Shown here: positions 42,814 to 49,554 of the stretch, piece by piece | Layout of the letters: every line of letters begins with the position of its first letter | Numbering within the stretch: the first letter of the stretch is position 1 | Program-made: the position numbers and the translations under genes | Notes under the pieces: generated by a model | What the model was told of the DNA's origin: nothing | The model's input: the letters and a program-made list of their open reading frames with translations, nothing else | The model's database searches: none | NCBI RefSeq assembly: GCF_017744435.1 | Contig: NZ_JAGIBG010000038.1 | Location: forward strand, 1-49,554 | From: Pseudomonas sp. | GTDB lineage: Bacteria > Pseudomonadota > Gammaproteobacteria > Pseudomonadales > Pseudomonadaceae | Direction of reading: 5' to 3' | DNA: 49,554 nucleotides

Positions 42814-43215
42814 TCAGGGTGCGGGTTGTTCGGGCACGGCGAAACCGGGCACATGGGCCCTGATCGCGTCGAGCAGTTCGTCCTTGCTGAATGGTTTGGT
42901 CAGGAACTGGTCGGAACCGACCACCCGGCCGCGGGCCTTGTCGAACAGGCCATCGCGAGACGACAGGAGAATCACCGGGATGTCCTTGAAGGCACTGTTG
43001 TGCTTGATCACCGCGCAGGTCTGATAACCATCCAGGCGGGGCATCAGCACGTCGACGAAGATGATCTGTGGCTGGTGGTCGATGATCTTGGCCAGGGCGT
43101 CGAAGCCGTCGCTGGCGGTGATCACCTCGCAGCCCGCTTCGCCGAGCAACATCTGCGCGGTGCGGCGGATCGTGCGGGAATCGTCGATCACCATCACCTT
43201 CAGGGGCTGTTCCAT
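42814..43215 (-). CDS. pilG: Response regulator PilG
   Basis: A 133-residue receiver domain, with VMVIDDSRTIRR, phospho-acceptor Asp55 (IFVDVLMPRLDGY) and FLTKPFSKDE. The short tail after the receiver is as in PilG. PilG is the output that promotes pilus extension and cAMP synthesis in P. aeruginosa. First gene of the operon; divergent from gshB with 196 bases between. The ATG at 43215 begins at MEQPLKVMVIDD; its ribosome site is weak. Confidence 0.95.
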   Translation of the reverse strand: MEQPLKVMVIDDSRTIRRTAQMLLGEAGCEVITASDGFDALAKIIDHQPQIIFVDVLMPRLDGYQTCAVIKHNSAFKDIPVILLSSRDGLFDKARGRVVGSDQFLTKPFSKDELLDAIRAHVPGFAVPEQPAP

Positions 43216-43411
43216 AAGTCGCGCTACCATCGCTGCACTGTGTGGGCGGCAAGCCACGGATGGCTTACAGCTTGAAGCTGAGGGCATTTTTAGCACACTC
43301 CGGGGGCCCGTTCCATCTGCCACCCCCTTGACCCGCGGCGTTCACGGCGCCACCCTGAGCCACTTTTCTTTCGATTCACCGCGGCCACGGGCCGCCAAGA
43401 GGAACCACCCC

Positions 43412-44365
43412 ATGAGCGTTCGCCTCGGCATTGTCATGGACCCGATCGCGTCCATCTCCTACAAGAAGGACAGCTCGCTGGCCATGCTGCTGGCCGCCCA
43501 GGCCCGTGGCTGGGAGCTGTTCTACATGGAGCAGCGCGACCTGTACCAGGGCGAAGGCAAGGCCCGCGCGCGCATGCGCCCACTGAAGGTGTTCGCCGAC
43601 CCGGCGCGCTGGTTCGAGCTGGGCGACGAGCAGGACGCCCCACTGGCCGACCTGAACGTGATCCTGATGCGCAAGGACCCACCGTTCGACATGGAGTTCG
43701 TCTACAGCACCTACCTGCTGGAGCAGGCCGAGGGCGAAGGCGTACTGGTGGTGAACCGCCCGCAGAGCCTGCGCGACTGCAACGAAAAACTGTTCGCCAC
43801 GCTGTTCCCGCAGTGCACCCCGCCAACCCTGGTCAGCCGTCGCCCGGACATCATCCGTGAATTCGCGGCCAAGCATGGTGACGTGATTCTCAAGCCGCTG
43901 GATGGCATGGGTGGCACCTCGATCTTCCGCCACCGGGTGGGCGACCCCAACCTGTCGGTGATCCTCGAAACCCTGACGGCCCTGGGTGCCCAGCAGATCA
44001 TGGCCCAGGCCTACCTGCCGGCCATCAAGGACGGCGACAAGCGCATCCTGATGATCGACGGCGAACCGGTCGATTACTGCCTGGCCCGTATTCCCGCCAG
44101 TGGCGAGACCCGTGGCAACCTGGCTGCCGGTGGTCGCGGTGAAGCCCGCCCACTGACTGAGCGCGACCGCTGGATCGCCGCCCAGGTCGGCCCGACCCTG
44201 CGTGAAAAGGGCCTGCTGTTCGTCGGCCTCGACGTGATCGGCGATTACCTCACCGAAATCAACGTCACCAGCCCTACCTGCATCCGCGAGATCGACGCTG
44301 CCTACAACACCGATATCGGTGGCAAGCTGATGGATGCCATTGATCGCCAGCTCAAGGCGCGCTGA
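43412..44365 (+). CDS. gshB: Glutathione synthetase
   Basis: A 317-residue ATP-grasp enzyme that joins gamma-glutamylcysteine and glycine. LGIVMDPIASISYKKDSSLA at the start, KPLDGMGGTSIFR (ATP-grasp loop) and NVTSPTCIREID near the C-terminus are the GshB signature. AGAGGAA lies 7 bases before the ATG at 43412. The frame is open upstream but non-coding. gshB and tonB3 are probably one unit, with 91 bases between. Confidence 0.97.
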   Translation: MSVRLGIVMDPIASISYKKDSSLAMLLAAQARGWELFYMEQRDLYQGEGKARARMRPLKVFADPARWFELGDEQDAPLADLNVILMRKDPPFDMEFVYSTYLLEQAEGEGVLVVNRPQSLRDCNEKLFATLFPQCTPPTLVSRRPDIIREFAAKHGDVILKPLDGMGGTSIFRHRVGDPNLSVILETLTALGAQQIMAQAYLPAIKDGDKRILMIDGEPVDYCLARIPASGETRGNLAAGGRGEARPLTERDRWIAAQVGPTLREKGLLFVGLDVIGDYLTEINVTSPTCIREIDAAYNTDIGGKLMDAIDRQLKAR

Positions 44366-44456
44366 CCGCCGACGCGGAGCAAATGCGCGGAGTGGGGTAT
44401 GATGCCGGTCCTTTTCGACTGAGCTGCTGCCCCGCCCTGCGGTTGCTGGATACCTG

Positions 44457-45362
44457 ATGACGCTGCCTGCCGACATCCCTTCCGACCTGCTGCCACCGCG
44501 CGTTCGCCCGGTGGACCGGCTTGGCTTTACCCTGTTCCTGGCTGCCCTGGTGCACCTGGCGCTGATTCTTGGCGTGGGTTTTACCGTGGTCAAACCGGCG
44601 GAAATCCGCCAGACCATGGACATTACCTTGGCCACCTTCAAGAGCGAGAAGGCGCCGAAGAAGGCTGATTACCAGGCACAGGCCAATCAGCAGGGCAGCG
44701 GCACCCTGGAAAAGAAAGCCGTGCCGACCACCACCGAGGTGGCGCCGTTCCAGGACAGCAAGATCAACAAGGTCACCCCGCCGCCTGCGGCCAAGCCGGA
44801 GGTAGCACCACCGCCCGTGCCGGAGAAATCCGCGGTGGCGACCAAGGCGCCGAAAGCGCAGAAGGTCGAGCCCAAGCCCAAGGAAAGCAAACCACAGCCC
44901 AAGCCGGCAGCGGCTACCCCGGATTTCGACAGCTCGCAATTGTCGAGCCAGATCGCCAGCCTTGAGGCGGAGCTTTCCAACGAACAGCAGATGTACGCCA
45001 AGCGCCCGAAGATTCACCGCCTCAATGCGGCTTCGACCATGCGCGACAAGGGCGCCTGGTACAAGGAAGAGTGGCGCAAGAAGGTCGAGCGGGTGGGTAA
45101 CCTCAACTACCCCGACGAGGCACGCCGGCAACAGATCTACGGCAACTTGCGGATGATGGTGTCGATCAACCGCGATGGCTCGCTGTACGAGGTGCTGGTA
45201 CTGGAGTCGTCCGGGCAGCCGGTGCTGGACCAGGCGGCCCAGCGCATCGTGCGCCTGGCGGCGCCTTTTGCGCCGTTTACCGGCGACCTGGCCGAGTTCG
45301 ACCGGCTGGAGATCATCCGCACCTGGCGCTTCGCCCGCGGCGACCGCCTGTCCAGTAACTGA
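44457..45362 (+). CDS. tonB3: TonB-family energy transducer TonB3
   Basis: A 301-residue TonB protein: cytoplasmic start, one TM segment (about 22-44), a Pro/Lys-rich periplasmic spacer (about 90-165, PPPAAKPEVAPPPVPE and the KPKESKPQPKP stretch), a coiled segment, and the C-terminal TonB domain (NYPDEARRQQIYGNLRMMVSI, then VLESSGQPVLDQAA). Position beside pilG and gshB matches PA0406 TonB3, which is needed for twitching and pilus assembly in P. aeruginosa, not just iron uptake. No exbB/exbD genes are adjacent. The symbol rests on synteny. Confidence 0.88.
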   Translation: MTLPADIPSDLLPPRVRPVDRLGFTLFLAALVHLALILGVGFTVVKPAEIRQTMDITLATFKSEKAPKKADYQAQANQQGSGTLEKKAVPTTTEVAPFQDSKINKVTPPPAAKPEVAPPPVPEKSAVATKAPKAQKVEPKPKESKPQPKPAAATPDFDSSQLSSQIASLEAELSNEQQMYAKRPKIHRLNAASTMRDKGAWYKEEWRKKVERVGNLNYPDEARRQQIYGNLRMMVSINRDGSLYEVLVLESSGQPVLDQAAQRIVRLAAPFAPFTGDLAEFDRLEIIRTWRFARGDRLSSN

Positions 45363-45374
45363 TCCGACGGCCCT

Positions 45375-45455
45375 TTCGCGGGCACGCCCGCTCCCACAGG
45401 ATCCTCACAATTCCTGGGCTTGTAGTGATCCTGTGGGAGCGGGCGAGCCCGCGAA
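45375..45455. repeat. REP pair between tonB3 and algH
   Basis: Arms TTCGCGGGC / GCCCGCGAA with GCCCGCTCCCACAGGATC and GATCCTGTGGGAGCGGGC pair around a 23-base centre. The arms are perfect for 30 bases save for two central bases of the REP loop. It comes 13 bases after the tonB3 stop and probably ends that message. Confidence 0.92.
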
Positions 45456-45522
45456 GAGGCCGGCACATCTGACACATATCCGCACCTTGTCAGCCTCGCC
45501 ACCTGGCGCCACACTATCCCCC

Positions 45523-46092
45523 ATGAAAACCCTCACCCCGAGCTACCTCAAGCATCAGTTCCTGATCGCCATGCCGCACATGGCCGATCCGAACTTCGCC
45601 CAGACCCTCACGTACATCGTCGAGCACAACGCCAATGGCGCCATGGGCCTGGTGGTCAACCGACCACAGGAGCTGAACCTGGCCGACATTCTCGAGCAGT
45701 TGCGACCGGACGAAACGCCGCCGGCCAGCACCTTGCAGGTGCCGATCTACCAGGGTGGCCCGGTGCAGACCGACCGGGGTTTCGTGCTGCACAGCAGCGA
45801 ATGCAGCTTCCAGGCCACCGTGGCCCTGGAAGGGCTGTCGCTGACGACCTCGCAGGACGTGCTGCTGGCCATCGCCGCCGGGGTAGGGCCGAAACAAAGC
45901 CTCATCACGCTCGGCTATGCCGGCTGGGAAGCGGGCCAACTGGAAGCCGAACTGGCCGACAACGCCTGGCTCAACTGCCCGTTCGACCCAGAGATCATCT
46001 TCGGCCTGGCCAGCGACCTGCGCCTGGACGCCGCCGCCGCCAGCCTGGGGATCAACCTCAGCCTTTTGACCAGCCAGGCGGGGCACGCCTGA
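45523..46092 (+). CDS. algH: AlgH/YqgE family protein
   Basis: A 189-residue cytoplasmic protein of DUF179. LKHQFLIAMPHMADPNFAQT, VVNRPQELNLADIL and GGPVQTDRGFVLH are the family signature. AlgH was linked to alginate control in P. aeruginosa; the biochemical role of YqgE is unsettled. No Shine-Dalgarno sequence is visible before the ATG. Its stop overlaps the ruvX start (TGATG), so the pair is coupled. Confidence 0.92.
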   Translation: MKTLTPSYLKHQFLIAMPHMADPNFAQTLTYIVEHNANGAMGLVVNRPQELNLADILEQLRPDETPPASTLQVPIYQGGPVQTDRGFVLHSSECSFQATVALEGLSLTTSQDVLLAIAAGVGPKQSLITLGYAGWEAGQLEAELADNAWLNCPFDPEIIFGLASDLRLDAAAASLGINLSLLTSQAGHA

Positions 46093-46517
46093 TGACCGAA
46101 CTGCGTTTACTGCTGGGCTTCGACTACGGCACCAAACAGATCGGCGTGGCCGTCGGTCAGGTGGTCACCGGCCAGGCCCGCGAGCTGTGCACCCTGAAGG
46201 CGCAAAACGGCGTGCCGGACTGGGCCCAGGTGGAAAGGCTCATCGCTGAATGGAAGCCCGATGCCATTGTCGTCGGCCTGCCGCTGAACATGGACGGCAC
46301 ACCGAGCGAAATGAGCGAGCGCGCGGAAAAGTTCGCCCGCCGCCTCAATGGCCGCTTCAACCTGCCGGTGCACACTCACGACGAACGCCTGACCACCTTC
46401 GAGGCCAAAGGCGAGCGCATGACCCGTGGCGGCCAGCGCGGCAGCTACCGTGACAACCCGGTCGACGCCATCGCAGCCGCCCTGCTGCTGCAAGGCTGGC
46501 TGGAGGCCAATACCTGA
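46092..46517 (+). CDS. ruvX: YqgF/RuvX putative Holliday junction resolvase or rRNA nuclease
   Basis: A 141-residue RNase H-fold protein. GFDYGTKQIGVAVG holds the first catalytic Asp; VVGLPLNMDGTPSE and HDERLTTFEA follow. YqgF is proposed to resolve Holliday junctions and to process the 5' end of 16S rRNA in E. coli. The ATG overlaps the algH stop by one base. pyrR follows 60 bases downstream, making algH-ruvX-pyrR-pyrB-pyrC' one likely operon. Confidence 0.93.
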   Translation: MTELRLLLGFDYGTKQIGVAVGQVVTGQARELCTLKAQNGVPDWAQVERLIAEWKPDAIVVGLPLNMDGTPSEMSERAEKFARRLNGRFNLPVHTHDERLTTFEAKGERMTRGGQRGSYRDNPVDAIAAALLLQGWLEANT

Positions 46518-46577
46518 TTTTTCCCGCGTTTACGTCGGGGCAATCACAACGCCCTCGGCGCCCCCAGGAGATACGCA

Positions 46578-47096
46578 ATGAGCCTACCCAATCCCGCCGA
46601 CCTGATCCGGCAGATGGCTGTCGACCTTCGCGCCCATCTGGCCCGCCGCAACATCACCGAGCCGCGCTTCATCGGCATCCGTACCGGCGGCGTCTGGGTT
46701 GCCCAGGCCCTGCAGGCGGAAATGGCCGACCAGAGCCCGCTCGGCACCTTGGACGTGTCGTTCTATCGCGATGACTTCAGCCAGAACGGCCTGCACCCGC
46801 AGGTGCGCCCGTCGGAGCTGCCGTTCGAGGTCGAAGGCCAGCACCTGGTGCTGATCGACGACGTGCTGATGAGCGGCCGCACCATCCGCGCCGCACTCAA
46901 CGAACTGTTCGATTACGGCCGCCCGGCCAGTGTCACCCTGGTCTGCCTGCTCGACCTGGATGCCGGCGAACTGCCCATCCGCCCCAATGTACTTGGCGCC
47001 ACCCTGTCGCTGGCTGCCCATGAACGGGTAAAATTGACCGGACCCGCACCGCTCGCCCTCGAGCGCCAGGACCTCGCCACCGCTTCCGCCCTTTAA
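46578..47096 (+). CDS. pyrR: PyrR: bifunctional pyrimidine regulator/uracil phosphoribosyltransferase
   Basis: A 172-residue phosphoribosyltransferase-fold protein. The PRPP loop is VLIDDVLMSGRTIRAAL (about 93-109), with FIGIRTGGVWVAQ as the first phosphate site. In Gram-positives PyrR binds the pyr leader RNA; no clear PyrR-binding loop or antiterminator is visible before this gene, so its regulatory role here is uncertain and uracil salvage is the safer claim. AGGAG 7 bases before the ATG. pyrB follows after 13 bases. Confidence 0.93.
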   Translation: MSLPNPADLIRQMAVDLRAHLARRNITEPRFIGIRTGGVWVAQALQAEMADQSPLGTLDVSFYRDDFSQNGLHPQVRPSELPFEVEGQHLVLIDDVLMSGRTIRAALNELFDYGRPASVTLVCLLDLDAGELPIRPNVLGATLSLAAHERVKLTGPAPLALERQDLATASAL

Positions 47097-47109
47097 GAGT
47101 CCCCTCGCG

Positions 47110-48114
47110 ATGACGCCAATCGACGCCAAGCGCCCGCTGCAGCTCAATGATCAGGGCCAGCTGCGCCACTTCCTCTCGCTCGACGGTTTGCCCCGCGAAC
47201 TGCTCACCGAGATCCTCGACACCGCCGACTCGTTCCTCGAAGTCGGCGCCCGGGCCGTCAAGAAAGTCCCGTTGCTGCGCGGCAAGACCGTGTGCAACGT
47301 GTTCTTCGAGAACTCGACCCGTACCCGCACCACCTTCGAGCTGGCCGCCCAGCGCCTGTCGGCCGACGTGATCAGCCTGAACGTGTCGACCTCCTCGACC
47401 AGCAAGGGCGAGACCCTGTTCGACACCCTGCGCAACCTCGAAGCCATGGCCGCCGACATGTTCGTCGTGCGCCACTCTGACTCCGGCGCCGCGCACTTCA
47501 TCGCCGAGCACGTGTGCCCGGACGTTGCCGTGATCAACGGCGGTGACGGCCGCCACGCGCACCCGACCCAGGGCATGCTCGACATGCTGACCATCCGCCG
47601 CCACAAGGGCAGCTTCGAGAACCTCTCGGTGGCGATCGTTGGCGACATCCTGCACTCGCGCGTGGCCCGCTCCGACATGCTTGCGCTGAAGGCGCTGGGC
47701 TGCCCGGACATCCGCGTGATCGGCCCGAAAACCCTGATCCCGATCGGTATCGAGCAGTATGGCGTGAAGGTCTACACCGACCTCGCCGAAGGCCTCAAGG
47801 ACGTCGACGTGGTGATCATGCTGCGCCTGCAGCGTGAGCGCATGGCCGGCGGCCTGCTGCCCAGCGAAGGCGAGTTCTACCGCCTGTTCGGCCTGACCAC
47901 CGCTCGCCTGGCCGGCGCCAAGCCCGACGCCATCGTCATGCACCCGGGCCCGATCAACCGCGGCGTGGAAATCGAATCGGCGGTGGCCGACGGCAAACAC
48001 TCGGTGATTCTCAATCAGGTCACCTACGGCATCGCCGTGCGCATGGCCGTGCTGTCCATGGCCATGAGCGGGCAGAACGCGCAACGTCAATTCGACCAGG
48101 AGAACGCCCAGTGA
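47110..48114 (+). CDS. pyrB: Aspartate carbamoyltransferase, catalytic subunit
   Basis: A 334-residue enzyme joining carbamoyl phosphate and aspartate, the committed step of UMP synthesis. STRTRTTFE (carbamoyl phosphate site), HPTQGMLDML, and the DVVIMLRLQRERM segment (aspartate side) are complete. It has an N-terminal extension relative to E. coli PyrB, typical of the pseudomonad type which binds nucleotides itself and forms a dodecamer with pyrC'. Overlaps pyrC' by 4 bases (GTGA). Confidence 0.97.
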   Translation: MTPIDAKRPLQLNDQGQLRHFLSLDGLPRELLTEILDTADSFLEVGARAVKKVPLLRGKTVCNVFFENSTRTRTTFELAAQRLSADVISLNVSTSSTSKGETLFDTLRNLEAMAADMFVVRHSDSGAAHFIAEHVCPDVAVINGGDGRHAHPTQGMLDMLTIRRHKGSFENLSVAIVGDILHSRVARSDMLALKALGCPDIRVIGPKTLIPIGIEQYGVKVYTDLAEGLKDVDVVIMLRLQRERMAGGLLPSEGEFYRLFGLTTARLAGAKPDAIVMHPGPINRGVEIESAVADGKHSVILNQVTYGIAVRMAVLSMAMSGQNAQRQFDQENAQ

Positions 48115-49382
48115 CCATCAGCATTCTTGGCGCCCGGGTCATCGACCCTGCCAGCGGCCTGGACCAGGTCACCGACCTGCACCTGGACGGTGGGCGCATT
48201 GCCGCCATCGGCGCCGCTCCGGCCGGTTTCAGCGCCAGCCGCACGATCGAAGCTGAAGGCCTGATCGCCGCGCCCGGCCTGGTCGACCTCGGCGTCTCGC
48301 TGCGCGAGCCGGGCTACAGCCGCAAGGGCTCGATCGCCAGTGAAACCCGCGCCGCCGTGGCCGGTGGTGTCACCAGCCTGTGCTGCCCACCGCAGACCAA
48401 GCCGGTGCTGGATACCTCGGCGGTCGCCGAGCTGATCCTCGACCGCGCCCGCGAAGCGGCCAACAGCAAGGTCTACCCGATCGGCGCCCTGACCAAGGGC
48501 CTGGAGGGCGAGCAGCTGGCCGAGCTGGTTGCCCTGCGCGACACCGGTTGCGTGGCCTTCGGCAACGGCCTGAAGGAAATCCCCAACAACCGTACCCTGG
48601 CCCGTGCCCTGGAGTACGCTGCCACCTTCGACCTGACCGTGGTGTTCCACTCCCAGGACCGCGACCTGGCCCAGGGTGGCCTGGCCCACGAGGGCGCCAT
48701 GGCCAGCTTCCTCGGCCTGCCCGGCATCCCCGAGACCGCCGAAACCGTGGCCCTGGCGCGCAACCTGCTGCTGGTGGAACAGACCGGCGTGCGTGCGCAC
48801 TTCACCCAGATCACCAGCGCCCGTGGCGCACGGCTGATCGAGCAGGCCCAGCAGTTGGGCCTGCCGGTGACGGCCGACGTGGCGCTGTATCAGCTGATCC
48901 TCACCGACGAGTCACTGCGAGAGTTCTCCAGCCTGTACCACGTGCAGCCGCCACTGCGCACCGCCGCCGACCGCGACGGCCTGCGCGCGGCGGTGAAGTC
49001 GGGGGTGATCCAGGCGATCTCCAGCCACCACCAGCCCCACGAGCGCGATGCCAAGCTGGCCCCGTTCGGTGCCACCGAACCAGGTATCAGCAGCGTCGAA
49101 CTGCTGCTGCCGCTGGCCATGACCCTGGTCGAGGACGGCCTGCTCGACCTGCCGACCCTGCTCGCCCGCCTGAGCAGCGGCCCGGCCAAGGCCATGCGTC
49201 TGCCGGCCGGTGAGCTGAAAGTCGGCGGCGCCGCCGACCTGGTGCTGTTCGACGCCAAGGCCTCGACGATTGCCGGTGAGCAATGGCTGTCACGCGGTGA
49301 AAACTGCCCGTTCATCGGCCACTGCCTGCCGGCGGCCGTGCGTTATACCTTGGTCGATGGGCATGTCTGCCACGAGGCCTGA
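48111..49382 (+). CDS. pyrC': Inactive dihydroorotase-like subunit PyrC'
   Basis: A 423-residue dihydroorotase homologue without catalytic metal ligands. The canonical DxHxH is DLGVS (Asp59, Gly61, Ser63), so both histidines are lost; the later H(A)ED and DHAPH sites read HSQD and SHHQPH. In P. putida and P. aeruginosa such a protein is a structural partner needed for the ATCase dodecamer; a real PyrC acts elsewhere. The GTG start overlaps the pyrB stop (GTGA), with AGGAG upstream, fitting 1:1 synthesis. The last 43 coding bases are copied in reverse at 49512-49554. Confidence 0.93.
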   Translation: MTISILGARVIDPASGLDQVTDLHLDGGRIAAIGAAPAGFSASRTIEAEGLIAAPGLVDLGVSLREPGYSRKGSIASETRAAVAGGVTSLCCPPQTKPVLDTSAVAELILDRAREAANSKVYPIGALTKGLEGEQLAELVALRDTGCVAFGNGLKEIPNNRTLARALEYAATFDLTVVFHSQDRDLAQGGLAHEGAMASFLGLPGIPETAETVALARNLLLVEQTGVRAHFTQITSARGARLIEQAQQLGLPVTADVALYQLILTDESLREFSSLYHVQPPLRTAADRDGLRAAVKSGVIQAISSHHQPHERDAKLAPFGATEPGISSVELLLPLAMTLVEDGLLDLPTLLARLSSGPAKAMRLPAGELKVGGAADLVLFDAKASTIAGEQWLSRGENCPFIGHCLPAAVRYTLVDGHVCHEA

Positions 49383-49554
49383 GTAACCCTGTAGGAGCCG
49401 CGCTTGCCGGCGATGGGCCGCGAAGCGGCCCCGGCAATTTATGCAACAACCTTGAAATCGCGGGGCCGCTTCGCGGCCCATCGCCGGCAAGCGCGGCTCC
49501 TACAGGGTTACTCAGGCCTCGTGGCAGACATGCCCATCGACCAAGGTATAACGC
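49340..49554. repeat. Perfect 94-bp fold-back inverted repeat at the right end
   Basis: Bases 49340-49433 are the exact reverse complement of 49461-49554, around a 27-base centre. The inner part (gtaggagccgcgcttgccgg..., 49389-49433) is a different REP type from the others in the window. The outer part includes the last 43 coding bases of pyrC' (49340-49382). As at the left end, unique coding sequence is duplicated in reverse, so 49447-49554 is most likely assembly artefact. Confidence 0.9.

Noticed and set aside
46518..46577. PyrR-dependent attenuator before pyrR
   Set aside because: Only 60 bases with a short GGGGC/GCCCC pairing; no antiterminator/terminator pair or PyrR binding loop can be drawn.

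Overview
The window reads as core chromosome of a fluorescent pseudomonad of the Pseudomonas putida group. The GC-rich coding, the gene order (c-di-GMP response regulator, fba, pgk, epd, tktA, sahR-like, metK, ligB, mltA, ahcY, metF, rhlE2, bioA, rsmE, chp/pil chemosensory genes, gshB, tonB3, algH, ruvX, pyrR-pyrB-pyrC') and the many REP stem-loops of the 'cgcgggcnngcccgctcccacag' type all point that way. There are no phage genes, insertion sequences, CRISPR arrays, rRNA or tRNA genes. Coding density is high and no stretch above 300 bases lacks a gene; the longest gap, 296 bases before ahcY, holds a promoter and a riboswitch.

Layout. 1-172 and 49340-49554 are perfect fold-back inverted repeats that copy the ends of the neighbouring genes in reverse; they look like assembly artefacts at REP hairpins, so this is probably a whole contig. 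151-2312 carries a periplasmic binding protein, an ElaA-type acetyltransferase, a winged-helix protein and a YgjP-type metallopeptidase. 2352-4472 is a REC-PAS-GGDEF-EAL protein (CfcR-like). 4672-10883, all on the minus strand, is central carbon metabolism: tktA, epd, pgk and fba, with two small lipoprotein genes between pgk and fba.

11045-23330 is rich in S-adenosylmethionine (SAM) cycle genes. A fused ArsR/methyltransferase regulator with a perfect palindrome in front of it precedes metK. About 8 kb further on, ahcY sits behind an S-adenosylhomocysteine riboswitch and is followed by metF. Between them lie ligB, a DUF1090 protein, a c-type cytochrome lipoprotein, mltA, a MAPEG protein, a DMT exporter, a CPA1 antiporter and an acyl-CoA thioesterase. 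23426-34354 is mixed: an unrecognised DTD-motif protein, a second orphan binding protein, the RNA helicase RhlE2, YceI with cytochrome b561, a secreted amine oxidase with a long Lys/Ala/Pro tail, an unknown 163-residue protein, bioA (SAM-consuming), rsmE and a TrhA membrane protein.

34414-43215 on the minus strand is the Pil-Chp chemosensory operon pilG-pilH-pilI-pilJ-chpA-chpC, without the pilK and chpB adaptation genes found in P. aeruginosa. Divergent from it run gshB and tonB3. The window ends with algH-ruvX-pyrR-pyrB-pyrC', the last being a catalytically dead dihydroorotase-like partner of aspartate transcarbamoylase. I found no clearly new multi-gene system. The points most worth checking are the fold-back ends, the two-layer SAM-cycle control, the stripped-down chemosensory operon and the tailed amine oxidase.
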